Positions 56,294 through 64,000 of a stretch of 64,000 nt of DNA are shown here, piece by piece. Below the pieces are notes generated by a model. That model was not told the origin of the DNA. It searched no databases and saw only the letters and a list, made by a program, of their open reading frames with translations. The DNA comes from Verrucomicrobiales bacterium (lineage in GTDB: Bacteria > Verrucomicrobiota > Verrucomicrobiia > Limisphaerales > J093): positions 248,001 through 312,000 of the forward strand of contig JACKPV010000027.1 in assembly GCA_024233305.1 (NCBI GenBank), in the 5' to 3' direction. Made by a program: the position numbers and the translations under genes. The first letter of the stretch is position 1, and each line of letters opens with the position of its first letter.

Positions 56294-56485
56294 GCCGTAA
56301 CCATGCAGTGGGATTCACCACGGATGGGCGCGGATGGGCACGGATATTGAGGGAAATCAGAATCGCGCGCCCTGAGTTCGGGCTCACCATTTAGTGAGGT
56401 TTCCCGGCTTCTCTGCCATGGCGGCAGCGCCGCGCCCCATCCGTGGCATCCGTGCCCATCCGCGGTCCATTGACTGAATCGATAC
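56293..56485 (-). repeat. 193-bp palindromic repeat, copy 2 (inverted)
   Basis: Reverse complement of copy 1 (51260-51452), same length, 8 substitutions, about 96% identical. It abuts the malic-enzyme stop codon on one side and ends 17 bp before the stop of the coiled-coil gene on the other, filling nearly the whole 209-bp gap. The internal 15-bp arms are changed in one arm (GCGCGGATGGG instead of the copy-1 form), so its palindrome is less perfect. Confidence 0.9.
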
Positions 56486-56502
56486 GTCTGAGCGCGGCGG
56501 CG

Positions 56503-57030
56503 TCAGTCGGCCGGCTCGGAAGATTTCGATGTCGTCGCGGGTTCTGGCTCGTCGCCGCCGGCGGTCCGGGCTTCGAGTGAGGGGCGGAAAGCCTTGCGGA
56601 CCAGGGCCACGATCCCGCTGTCCGAGCGGTCGATGTCCTTTTGCGCCTCCGCCATCACGCCTTCCCAGGCGGGGGCGAAGCCCGGCGCCTTCTGATGCAT
56701 CAGCCGGACGGCCTTGTCGTAGACGTGCAGGGTGTGGATCTCGGCGCGGCCGGGTTTGGCCTTGAGCGTGGCGACCGTAATCCGGAGGTTCTCGTTTTCT
56801 TTCCGCAGCTGTTCGAGCTCGGCCAGCGTCTTCTCGTTGCCCTTGTCGAAGATGGTCATCTGTCGATGCAACTGGTCCTTCAAGGCGGCGACCTCCTTCC
56901 GCAGGTCGCGGCGGCGGAGAACGGCGTTGAACCAGGCATACGCCGCCAGTCCCAGGCCGATGGCGAGGCCGAGGAGGAACGTGTTCAGCGGGTTGCCGAA
57001 GAATTCACTCATGCTGGACATAACTTCCAT
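56503..57030 (-). CDS. Membrane-anchored coiled-coil protein of unknown function
   Basis: About 170-175 residues. One N-terminal transmembrane segment (NTFLLGLAIGLGLAAYAWFNAVL) is followed by a basic RRRDLRKE stretch and a long predicted coiled coil (VAALKDQLHRQ, EKTLAELEQLRKENENLRITVATLKAK). A compact helical part follows (LHVYDKAVRLMHQKAPGFAPAWEGVMAEAQKD) and then a Ser/Glu/Pro tail. Three in-frame ATGs (57030, 57021, 57012) are possible; the outermost is used. I do not recognise the family by name. It stands alone on its strand, divergent from the next gene. Confidence 0.65.
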   Translation of the reverse strand: MEVMSSMSEFFGNPLNTFLLGLAIGLGLAAYAWFNAVLRRRDLRKEVAALKDQLHRQMTIFDKGNEKTLAELEQLRKENENLRITVATLKAKPGRAEIHTLHVYDKAVRLMHQKAPGFAPAWEGVMAEAQKDIDRSDSGIVALVRKAFRPSLEARTAGGDEPEPATTSKSSEPAD

Positions 57031-57444
57031 GCCCACCCCGCAGACGCAACCTTCGATCTCCAGTCCCCCGGGGCAGGGCGTCGCAGTCTGGAAGTCGCCT
57101 CCCCGGCTGTCAACGCCGCTCGTCAGGGAACATCGCCTCCGGGCCGGCGGGCTCAACAGCGGCCCACGGCGGTCGGCGGACGAAGCGACCGGGGCGATGT
57201 GTCCCGAGCCGGGGCGGCCCGCGGCTCCGGTGGATGGGGCGAGCAACCGGGCTGGATGACTATCGTCGCGGTTCATCCCCTTCCGGGCAGTGAGGCCGCC
57301 CGCCAGGAAGCGGCCAAAGCGTGGCATATTCTCGACAAGCCGCTGGTTTCGCTGCTATTCCCAAGGCCGGTGGAAGTCGGTTGCGCCCGTCCCGACAGAT
57401 ACTTGGTTTGAGGGGGGCGGAGGGCGAGTCGGGAGGATATTGAA
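57031..57444 (+). other. 414-bp divergent intergenic region
   Basis: Separates the coiled-coil gene (minus) from the unknown membrane protein (plus). It is very GC-rich with no protein-like frame, no convincing promoter, repeat or RNA structure that I can see, apart from a GCATATTCTC stretch near 57325 that could be part of a -10 element. Confidence 0.4.
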
Positions 57445-59028
57445 GTGCCACGTTGGTTCATGCGACGGAAATTCTGGTGGTGGGTGGCCGCCGGGGTGTT
57501 GGTTGTTCTCCTCATCCCGTGCTTGGTTGTCATCAAGGAGCACTACACCGGGCGCCGGGCTTGGCGCTCGTTTCTCGGCGAGATGGAGCGGGTCGGAGTC
57601 GGAGTGACGCTTGAACAGGTGCCCGCTGCCTTTGCGGTGCCCAAGGAATGCGCGGTGCTTGACCAATTGACTGTCGTCTCGCTGCTGCAAGTGCGGGAAC
57701 CGGTCCATGCCGGCGGCGCGTGGCCCGGCGGTCCGGTCCCGCAGGAGATCACCCGGCCGGGGAGGGCGGTCGCTTGCTGGCAGATGGATCGGGTGTTGCT
57801 GGAGGACGGATCGCGGATGTCCTGGGATGAGGTCCGGCGTGCGTTCGGGCCGACGACCGTCGATCTGATGACGCTGCGAAGACGTCTGTTGCAGGAATCC
57901 ATCGCCTTTCGTCCCTCGTTGGAGGATTTGACGTACGGACCGCAGGGGTATTTCGCCTGGATCAGCGCGGCGAAACATTTCAACACCCAGGTTGGAATCG
58001 AGCTATCGGATGGTGATCTTCCCGCCTGTCAGCAGACCCTGGTGGCTGCGGCCCGGTTGGCGCGGGGGACGGTGCCGTCCAATGTGCAGACCGGTTACAT
58101 CGGTTTCCTGGCGGTGGGGCACATCTCGCTCCGGGTGCTTTGGGCGGCGCTGCAGTACCCGGGATGGACTGACGCCGAACTGGCGCGGTTGCAGGGAGAA
58201 TGGACGGTATACGATCCGGTGGGGCGTCTGCCCGTGGTGGTCCTGGCCGAGCGCGCGGTTCGGCTGGATCAGATGCAGCGGGCGGATGCGTTCAAGACTG
58301 CGATGCCGGCGAAGCTGATTCCGAAGCGGAACCCGTTCGCTACGTACACCGGGCCGATCACTCTGCTCAACCCGATCGATGCGGTGGAACGGGTCGGCGC
58401 CGGGTTGCGCGAATGGGCGTTTCGGGCCGGCATGGCCAGCTTGAGGACGGCTTGGCTCGACCACAACCGCGCCCTTTGCGCGCGGCTCATGCAGACCAAT
58501 GTGGTGGCGGCTCGGCGGCTCGTTGAAACCCGCGACGCCCGGGTCATCCGCCCCCTTACGTCCGCACTCGACGAGCGCGACGCGGGTTTGTCGGACGGAC
58601 AGCGGGCCGCTTCGCTGCGTCATCCCCGGTCGCTGTTGTGCGCGGGGACGCGTTTCTCCATGACCAGCACTATGGAGGCGGCGGCGCGCCTGGCAACCGT
58701 CCACCAGATCACGCTGACCGCCATTGCGCTGAAGCGCTTCCACCTGGCACAGGGCCGGTGGCCGGAATCACTGGAGGAACTCGTGCCTGACTTGCTTCCG
58801 GCGATTCCCCGCGACTGGATGGACGGTCAACCGCTGCGCTATCGGTCGTCCGGCGCGGAGGAGTTCCTGCTGTATTCAGTCGGCGAGGACGGCGTGGATG
58901 ATGGCGGTGATCCGGGGGAGCCTCCCGATTCGACCATGGGCGAAGTGCTGCAGGGCCGGGACTGGGTGTGGCCAAGGCCGGGCGTGTCCGGATTGCTGAC
59001 CCGGGTGGGTCCCGACAGCGGCGCGTAA
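57445..59028 (+). CDS. Membrane-anchored protein of unknown function (527 aa)
   Basis: Starts at GTG 57445, chosen because GGGAGGA sits 7 bp upstream. One N-terminal membrane anchor (FWWWVAAGVLVVLLIPCLVV) is followed by a mostly helical exported or cytoplasmic domain. Recognisable only by type: PVC genomes contain many such proteins, ending as here in a small beta segment, LRYRSSGAEEFLLYSVGEDGVDDGGD, which resembles the C-terminal part of pseudopilin-like/DUF-type PVC proteins. No catalytic motif was identified. The last 30 residues are Gly/Pro/Asp-rich. It appears to be a single-gene unit. Confidence 0.7.
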   Translation: MPRWFMRRKFWWWVAAGVLVVLLIPCLVVIKEHYTGRRAWRSFLGEMERVGVGVTLEQVPAAFAVPKECAVLDQLTVVSLLQVREPVHAGGAWPGGPVPQEITRPGRAVACWQMDRVLLEDGSRMSWDEVRRAFGPTTVDLMTLRRRLLQESIAFRPSLEDLTYGPQGYFAWISAAKHFNTQVGIELSDGDLPACQQTLVAAARLARGTVPSNVQTGYIGFLAVGHISLRVLWAALQYPGWTDAELARLQGEWTVYDPVGRLPVVVLAERAVRLDQMQRADAFKTAMPAKLIPKRNPFATYTGPITLLNPIDAVERVGAGLREWAFRAGMASLRTAWLDHNRALCARLMQTNVVAARRLVETRDARVIRPLTSALDERDAGLSDGQRAASLRHPRSLLCAGTRFSMTSTMEAAARLATVHQITLTAIALKRFHLAQGRWPESLEELVPDLLPAIPRDWMDGQPLRYRSSGAEEFLLYSVGEDGVDDGGDPGEPPDSTMGEVLQGRDWVWPRPGVSGLLTRVGPDSGA

Positions 59029-59341
59029 CCGCCGACGTCGAGTCGGCGCACGATTCGCGGGGGACAAGACGCCTTTCTGCCTGCGCACGGCGATCAACGC
59101 AGGGGTGTCGGGCGCTCGGGTCTTTCGAGATCTCATCGAACCCACGGATTCCAGCGCCGACTGGACTTCAGCGGCTACGGCGGGTTGGGTTGACACGGGT
59201 GAGCCGCGTTTGGGCGAAGGCTTTCCAAGGCGGGGAAGTTGTGGTTGGCTGGCTTTCGTTATCCCGGTCCCGTCTCCTGGATCGAGGCGGGTCGGGGGGT
59301 CACGACAACATCCAGGCCAGCTTCAACAAATGCCATCAGCG
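59029..59341 (+). other. 313-bp intergenic region
   Basis: Between the unknown membrane protein and the beta-propeller gene, same strand. TTGACA occurs at 59190-59195 without a recognisable -10 at the right distance. No repeat, RNA or coding signal is supported. Confidence 0.4.
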
Positions 59342-60625
59342 ATGAACCGAATCACCCGGCGCCGAGCATGCAAGACCCTCGCCACACTGACGGCTTTCCC
59401 TTTCGTTTCGGGGCGGTCGGCCGGTCAGGGAGCTTCCGGGTTGCCCCCCGTTCGGACCATCACCCGCGGGCCGCGGCGTCATTGGTTCGGCTATTATGAC
59501 AAGCTCGAATTCGACCCGATGAACCGGTTCGTGCTCGCCAATGAAGTGGAATTCGAGCACCGGACGCCCACGGCGGACGACACGATCCGCGTCGGCATGG
59601 TGGACACGTCCGACGGGGACCGGTGGATCGAACTCGGCAAGAGCCGGGCGTGGGGTTGGCAGCAGGGCTGCATGCTGCAGTGGCGCCCCGGCTCGGCCTC
59701 CGAGGTTGTATGGAATGACCGGGAGGGCGACCGCCACGTGTGCCGCGTCCTGAACGTGAGGACCGGAGCTGGTCGCACGCTGCCGCGGCCGGTTTACGCA
59801 TTGAGCAACGACGGTCGCTGGGCGGTCACAGCCGACTTCTCGCGGATTCAGCGCATGCGTCCTGGCTACGGTTACGTGGGGCTGAGCGATCCGTGTGCGG
59901 CGGAACGGGGACCCGCTGAGTCAGGGGTCTGGCGCATGGACATGGAGACCGGGGAGTCTGACCTGGTGTTCTCGCTGGCGGAAGCCGCGCGCATCGATCA
60001 CGAGGGACAGTCGCTGGCCGATCACTGGCACTGGTTCAACCATCTTCTGGTCAGTCCGGACAGTACGCGGTTCATCGTGCTGCACCGTTGGCGGGCAAGC
60101 ACCGGCAGCGGGCCGGACGCCGAGCCAACCGGCGGGTTTACGACGCGCCTGTTCACGCTCGCCATGGACGGTTCGGACCGCTTCATTCTCGATCCGTCCG
60201 GCGCTACCTCGCACTTCATCTGGCGCGATCCGGAGCATGTTTGCGCGTGGACCAGACCGGCGGGGATGCCGGCGGGCTTTTACGTCTTTCGGGATCAGAC
60301 CCGCGAGGTGGAACCCGTCGGGGCGGGCGTCATGACCGAGAACGGCCACAACACCTACGTGCGGGGCACGGACAACGAGTGGATCTTGAATGACACCTAT
60401 CCGGACCGCACGAAGCGCGAGCAGAAGCCCTACCTCTACCATGTGCCTTCGGGGCGGAAGGTGGCCCTCGGCCGGTTCCAGTCCCCGCCCGCCTACACCG
60501 GCGAGTGGCGTTGCGACACCCACCCTCGTTGCAGTAATGACGGGCGGATAGTGGCCATTGACTCGCCCCACGGCGGCGCCGGAAGGCAGGTCCATCTGAT
60601 CGACATCGGCGGCCTTATCGGATGA
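59342..60625 (+). CDS. Exported TolB-like beta-propeller protein with Tat-like leader
   Basis: 427 residues. The leader MNRITRRRACKTLATLTAFPF has an RRRxCK twin-arginine-like motif. The mature part has repeated propeller blades: RGPRRHWFGYYDKLEFDPMNRFVLANEVEF, GWQQGCMLQWRPGSASEVVWND, YALSNDGRWAVTADFSRIQ, WHWFNHLLVSPDSTRF, and a last blade TGEWRCDTHPRCSNDGRIVAIDS. This pattern resembles oligogalacturonate-lyase-like and WD40-like PVC proteins, but no metal-binding His cluster is certain. A start at 59330 (MPSAMNRI) is also open. Its end overlaps the AGE epimerase gene by 11 bp, tail to tail. Function unknown; close linkage to the sialate-type genes is only positional. Confidence 0.72.
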   Translation: MNRITRRRACKTLATLTAFPFVSGRSAGQGASGLPPVRTITRGPRRHWFGYYDKLEFDPMNRFVLANEVEFEHRTPTADDTIRVGMVDTSDGDRWIELGKSRAWGWQQGCMLQWRPGSASEVVWNDREGDRHVCRVLNVRTGAGRTLPRPVYALSNDGRWAVTADFSRIQRMRPGYGYVGLSDPCAAERGPAESGVWRMDMETGESDLVFSLAEAARIDHEGQSLADHWHWFNHLLVSPDSTRFIVLHRWRASTGSGPDAEPTGGFTTRLFTLAMDGSDRFILDPSGATSHFIWRDPEHVCAWTRPAGMPAGFYVFRDQTREVEPVGAGVMTENGHNTYVRGTDNEWILNDTYPDRTKREQKPYLYHVPSGRKVALGRFQSPPAYTGEWRCDTHPRCSNDGRIVAIDSPHGGAGRQVHLIDIGGLIG

Positions 60626-61814
60626 GCGGTTGCGCGGTTTCACACGCCAACTGCCAGCAATACCGAAGCATGCGGGGCAGGTGGAAGGGCCCTTTCCAGA
60701 GGTTGCCCTTCAGCGGCACCGAAATCCGTCCGTCGCGATGCAGATAGCCGTACCATTCGCCGAACCCGGGATCCGGGAAATGGCTGAACGCCCAGTCATG
60801 CACGCGCCGATGCCATTCCGCATAGCGCGCTTCGCCTGTCAGCCGCCAGGCCAGCAGCGTCGCGATGATCGCCTCGCAGTGGGGCCACCAGAACTTCATG
60901 TCGTGCCAGTATTCCTGGACCGGCAGGCCACGCAGGTCGCGGAAGTAGAACAGGCCGCCGTGTTCCTCATCCCAGCCCCGGACCCACATCCAGTCGAGAA
61001 TCGTCGTGCCGAGACGGACCAGCCCGGCGTCTTCGCGGAGTCGGGCCTCGTGGAGAATGAACCAAGCCGCCTCAAGGGCGTGTCCCGGATTGAGGGTGCG
61101 CCCGTCGAAGTGGTCCACGATTGAACCGTCGGCGCCGACCACTTCCATCAAGGCCTGTTCCTCGGGCTTGAGAAAGTCCCGCCGAATCCGCGCCACCAGT
61201 TCATCGATCCAGGCGGTGCATGATCGCCCCCCGACGATGATGTCGCCCAGGTTGGTGCGCAATTCCTGGGCCGTGCCGATGCCGATGAGACACGGACCGA
61301 TCGCCTGCATCGGGCGGGTGACCTCCTGCTTCGCCGGCAGCGCGCCGGGAGTGAACGAAGCGTGGAGGAACCGGTCGAACAGGCGGACGGCTTCCGCGGC
61401 CGTTTCGTCGTTGCCGGTCGCCCGGACAAGGGCCGCGCAGGCGATGGCGGCGAAGCTCTCGCTGAAGACGTAGCGACGGTTGCGCAACGGCCGCCCTTCG
61501 CGCGTGACCGTGAAATACAGTTTGCCGTCCGGCGCCGCGCCGTGTAGGCGAAGGAAACCGACACAGCTTTGCGCCAGGTCGAGCCATTCGGGTCGCGGCT
61601 CGACGGTGTTGTAAAGCGTGGCGAACAGCCAGCCGGCCCGTCCCTGGAACCAGATCGACTTGTCGGTGTCGATGACCGTGCCGTCCCGGTCCAGGCAGGT
61701 GAACAACCCCCCGTGTTCCCGGTCGGGACCGTGCCGCAGCCAGAACGGGACGACGTCGTCGAGCAACGTGTCCCGGTAGCAGGAGGCAAGCTGGTTGAGA
61801 TCAAGCGCGGTCAT
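60615..61814 (-). CDS. AGE-family epimerase/isomerase (N-acylglucosamine 2-epimerase-like)
   Basis: Cytoplasmic (alpha/alpha)6-barrel enzyme interconverting GlcNAc and ManNAc or related sugars. Family marks: DREHGGLFTCLDRDG, KSIWFQGRAGWLFATLYN, YVFSESFAAIACAAL, NPGHALEAAWFIL, DEEHGGLFYFRD and KFWWPHCEAIIATLLA (His-rich active-site helix). 399 aa is the expected length. The ATG overlaps the stop codon of the aldolase gene (ATGA at 61811-61814), giving tight coupling. With a NanA-like aldolase upstream, ManNAc to GlcNAc conversion is the natural hypothesis; cellobiose 2-epimerase is an alternative in this fold. Confidence 0.9.
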   Translation of the reverse strand: MTALDLNQLASCYRDTLLDDVVPFWLRHGPDREHGGLFTCLDRDGTVIDTDKSIWFQGRAGWLFATLYNTVEPRPEWLDLAQSCVGFLRLHGAAPDGKLYFTVTREGRPLRNRRYVFSESFAAIACAALVRATGNDETAAEAVRLFDRFLHASFTPGALPAKQEVTRPMQAIGPCLIGIGTAQELRTNLGDIIVGGRSCTAWIDELVARIRRDFLKPEEQALMEVVGADGSIVDHFDGRTLNPGHALEAAWFILHEARLREDAGLVRLGTTILDWMWVRGWDEEHGGLFYFRDLRGLPVQEYWHDMKFWWPHCEAIIATLLAWRLTGEARYAEWHRRVHDWAFSHFPDPGFGEWYGYLHRDGRISVPLKGNLWKGPFHLPRMLRYCWQLACETAQPLIR

Positions 61815-62728
61815 GGCCGCAACCAGTCGAAGAACCCGAGCGCTTGCAGGTCCCGCTGCACGGCGTCGATTCCAGGAGGCGGGAGGGCGGGCAGGGGGAG
61901 ACGCGTGGAGCCAAGGTCGATTCCCAGCAGCTTCATCACCGCTTTCGACGCGGCCATGTAGCCATGACGGGAGAGGGTTTGGACGAGCCGGACCAGACGA
62001 AGCTGTTCGATGCGAGCCTGCCCGGCATCGCCGTTTTCGAAGGCGGCCAGCAGGCGGTGCGCGATGGGCGCCGCGAAGTTGTAGGTGCTTCCTACGGCGC
62101 TCGTCACCCCCAGGGCCAGCACGGCCAGCAGGGCTTCGTCAATGCCCCAAGCCACCATCCGTTCCGGGCCAGCGGCGGCCAGGCACAACTGGAGTTCGGC
62201 CAGGTCCGGATTGCTGAACTTCACGCCGCCCAGAGTCGGGATGCGATCCGTGGCGCGTTCGAGGAATTGTGCCGCGGAGAGCTTCACCCCGGTCATGACG
62301 GGGATGTCGTAGTAGTAGAAGGGGAGCTCGGGCGCGTTTGCGGCGACCTGTGCGGTGCCGGCGATCAGGGTCTCGATGTCGGCTGGTTTGAAGTAGCTGG
62401 GCGCCATTGCGGCAATGCCAAAGGCGCCCGCTTGCTGCGCGTGCGTTGCGAGTTCGCCCGCCTCGACGAGACAATTGCCGCCCACATGGACGATTACCCG
62501 GAGCGGTGTGCCGCGGGTGACTTCCACCCAGCGGGTCGCCACGCGGCGGCGTTCGTCGGCGGTAAGGGAGTGATTCTCGCCGGTGGTGCCGGTGATGAAC
62601 ACGGCGGAGAGGCGGTTTCGGAGGAAATGCTCCGCCTGTTGTTCGATGGCTTCGATCCGGAGCGAGCCATCCGCGTTGAACGGCGTGTGGGCGGCGGCGA
62701 TCAGGCCGCGCAAGGGTTCGTGGTGCAT
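61811..62728 (-). CDS. nanA: DHDPS/N-acetylneuraminate lyase family aldolase
   Basis: Class I Schiff-base aldolase, 305 aa. LRGLIAAAHTPFNADGS, FITGTTGENHSLTADER (phosphate/carboxylate-binding GTTGE at 47-51), YYYDIPVMTG with Y140, and GGVKFSNPD with the Schiff-base K170 are all in place. The linkage to an AGE epimerase and an SSS symporter favours N-acetylneuraminate lyase over lysine-biosynthetic DapA. ATG 62728 (MHHEPLRG) is the family start; a TTG at 62761 adds 11 residues. It lies 177 bp downstream of the symporter and overlaps the epimerase start. Confidence 0.85.
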   Translation of the reverse strand: MHHEPLRGLIAAAHTPFNADGSLRIEAIEQQAEHFLRNRLSAVFITGTTGENHSLTADERRRVATRWVEVTRGTPLRVIVHVGGNCLVEAGELATHAQQAGAFGIAAMAPSYFKPADIETLIAGTAQVAANAPELPFYYYDIPVMTGVKLSAAQFLERATDRIPTLGGVKFSNPDLAELQLCLAAAGPERMVAWGIDEALLAVLALGVTSAVGSTYNFAAPIAHRLLAAFENGDAGQARIEQLRLVRLVQTLSRHGYMAASKAVMKLLGIDLGSTRLPLPALPPPGIDAVQRDLQALGFFDWLRP

Positions 62729-62874
62729 GGGCGATTCGTCAGTCGGGAAATCCTTTGCCAACCGCGGCGGAAGTCAAGGTCGGGCATTTGCCACCCAGGG
62801 GAGGCTCGGCTCTCGCATTCCTCGGAGCGCGGAGTCCGCTGCGTTCGGGAGTCGAACCCGGACGCGCCAAGGGG

Positions 62875-62916
62875 AACCAACGGATTGCGCGCCCTGGGAA
62901 CGGGCTCATGAGGTTG
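62875..62916 (+). repeat. Possible degenerate fragment of the 193-bp repeat
   Basis: ATTGCGCGCCCTGGGAACGG plus GCTCATGAGG is close to the middle of copy 2 (ATCGCGCGCCCTGAGTTCGG, GCTCACC, then GTGAGG). It spans the 3' end of the symporter gene. The flanks no longer match, so chance similarity cannot be excluded. Confidence 0.3.
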
Positions 62917-64000
62917 CCGGTGTTTCGCCGCTGGGTCGCAGTGAATGCACTGTGAGCCCGTTTAGGTTGGAGCCGGATCGTGATCTGCGCTCGCTTGCCA
63001 GCCAGCCCACCGCGACGCAACTCAAAACGCCCGCCACAGGGTAGGTGAAGAAGTGAGCGCTCGTGCCGAACTTGATGGCGAACACCAATCCCGCGCTCAC
63101 GATGGCGCCAATCAACGCGCCGCGTCCATCGGCCCGCCGCGTGAAGATGCCCAGCACGAAAAGCCCCGAGATCGTGCCGCCAAACAGGCCGATCACCCCG
63201 AGGAAGGTCTCCCACAGGGAACGGATGTCTGACCGCGCGAGAACCAGGGCCACGAGCGTGCCGGCGACGCCCACGATGGCGGTGATCCAGCGCGCCAGCC
63301 GCAGTCGCCCCGCTTCGGTTGTGGTCGGTCGCAGACGCCCGTGGAAATCGGTCACCCAGGCCGCGGCGACCGAATTCAGGCTGCTGGAAAGTGAGGATTG
63401 TGCCGCGGCGAACACCGCTGCCACGATCAGGCCCGCGATGCCGGCCGGCAGTTCGTTCACGATAAACAACGGGAAGATGCCGTCCGTCGGCGCCAACGGG
63501 TCCAATCGGTCCGGGTGCTGCCGGTAGAAGACAAACAACGCGGTGCCGATGGCGAAGAACAACGCCTGCGCCAGCGGAGACACGAGCGCATTCACCCAGA
63601 TGGCCCGGGCGGCGCCCCGTTCACTGGCCGTAGTCAGATAACGCTGCACGACGTCCTGGCTGGCCGTGTAGGAAAACAGGTTGGCGAACAGGCTGCCCAC
63701 CAGGATCACCCATCCCGTGCCGGCGACGAGGTCCAACGACCAGGGCACCGAACTGAAGAACCGCCCCTGGTCCGCGGCCGTGGTCAGGGCGGCGGACCAT
63801 CCACCGTCGATCCGGAACACCAGCGTTGCGAGCGCCCAGACCGCGCCGCCCATCAGCACGACCGCCTGCGCGGCATCCGTCCAGATTACGGCTTCGACAC
63901 CCCCCAGCACGGTGTAGAGGACGCACAGGATTCCCATTCCCAGCACGCATGTGGTGACGTCGAGGTCGCTCACCGTGGACAGGGCGAGGGCCGGCAGATA
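62906..64000 (-). CDS. Sodium:solute symporter (SSS family), partial
   Basis: C-terminal 365 residues of an SSS/SLC5 transporter; the frame is open through the right edge, so the start lies outside. Seen: SDLDVTTCVLGMGILCVLYTVLGGVEAVIWTDAAQ (helix 4-5 region), NLFSYTASQDVVQRYLTT, a helix 8 with AAVFAAAQSSLSSSLNSVAAAW (SSSLNS, Na2-site serines) and about nine further helices. The C-terminal cytoplasmic tail is short and Arg/Ser-rich. It precedes the NanA-like aldolase and AGE epimerase on the same strand, and NanT-type sialic-acid symporters of this family are well known, so sialate or ManNAc uptake is the inferred role. Confidence 0.9.
   Translation of the reverse strand, partial: YLPALALSTVSDLDVTTCVLGMGILCVLYTVLGGVEAVIWTDAAQAVVLMGGAVWALATLVFRIDGGWSAALTTAADQGRFFSSVPWSLDLVAGTGWVILVGSLFANLFSYTASQDVVQRYLTTASERGAARAIWVNALVSPLAQALFFAIGTALFVFYRQHPDRLDPLAPTDGIFPLFIVNELPAGIAGLIVAAVFAAAQSSLSSSLNSVAAAWVTDFHGRLRPTTTEAGRLRLARWITAIVGVAGTLVALVLARSDIRSLWETFLGVIGLFGGTISGLFVLGIFTRRADGRGALIGAIVSAGLVFAIKFGTSAHFFTYPVAGVLSCVAVGWLASERRSRSGSNLNGLTVHSLRPSGETPATS

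Noticed and set aside
62846..62860. tRNA-like T-arm (CGGGTTCGACTCCCG on the minus strand) between aldolase and symporter
   Set aside because: No acceptor stem, anticodon arm or D-arm can be built around it; only a 4-bp T-stem pairs. At most a tRNA 3' fragment.

Overview
The window is about 64 kb of high-GC bacterial chromosome, densely coded on both strands. The gene content suggests a Verrucomicrobiota (PVC) bacterium. Pointers are a sulfatase, a DUF4838 protein, a giant LamG/beta-propeller/multi-haem cytochrome c protein of the PVC membrane-bound dehydrogenase type, a very large NHL/RHS protein, and a nucleotidyltransferase gene pair typical of these genomes. The phylum is an inference from family content; no rRNA or tRNA gene was found to confirm it. 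There is no plasmid or phage signature, and the housekeeping genes (rplM-rpsI, mutY, acs, malic enzyme, fumarase, glgB) point to a core chromosome.

0-10.4 kb: an edge-truncated CBM48 protein and a conserved unknown gene (minus strand), then divergently an HtrA-type serine protease with a clear terminator. An Xaa-Pro aminopeptidase and bioD-like gene pair follows. A two-subunit class I fumarase (minus strand) meets bioD tail to tail. A DUF4838 secreted protein and an MFS transporter may form a glycan-use pair. 10.4-17.5 kb: a secreted Gly/Arg/Gln-rich low-complexity protein with its own terminator, a sulfatase, a penicillin-acylase family hydrolase, a polyprenol-phosphate sugar transferase, and the debris of a nucleotidyltransferase two-gene module. 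17.5-29 kb: glgB with a membrane-anchored companion, a CorA/ZntB-type transporter gene broken by a single-base frameshift, and a 2105-residue NHL/RHS protein.

29-42.9 kb: a ribose-type ABC operon (binding protein, ATPase, permease) translationally coupled by ATGA overlaps, then the divergent rplM-rpsI operon with promoter and terminator. A secreted VanX-like dipeptidase fused to a heparinase II/III-like domain lies on the minus strand. An acuC-acs operon pairs acetyl-CoA synthetase with its probable deacetylase, followed by an OFA-type MFS transporter and an outer-membrane beta-barrel protein. 42.9-45.7 kb: a CbiM-CbiN fusion and CbiQ (cobalt/nickel ECF transporter without an adjacent ATPase) abut mutY.

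45.8-57 kb: the giant penta-haem protein, then a glycoside hydrolase of the GH-A clan and a malic enzyme. The last two are bracketed by two 193-bp copies of a palindromic repeat in inverted orientation, about 96% identical. 57-64 kb: two membrane-anchored unknown proteins, a Tat-like secreted beta-propeller protein, and a minus-strand operon of SSS symporter (cut by the window edge), sialate-lyase/DHDPS-family aldolase and AGE-family epimerase, most simply read as amino-sugar or sialic-acid catabolism.

The most unusual items are the VanX-heparinase fusion, the penta-haem/LamG/propeller protein, the paired 193-bp inverted repeats, the secreted low-complexity protein, and the two eroded genes whose original reading frames can be reconstructed.
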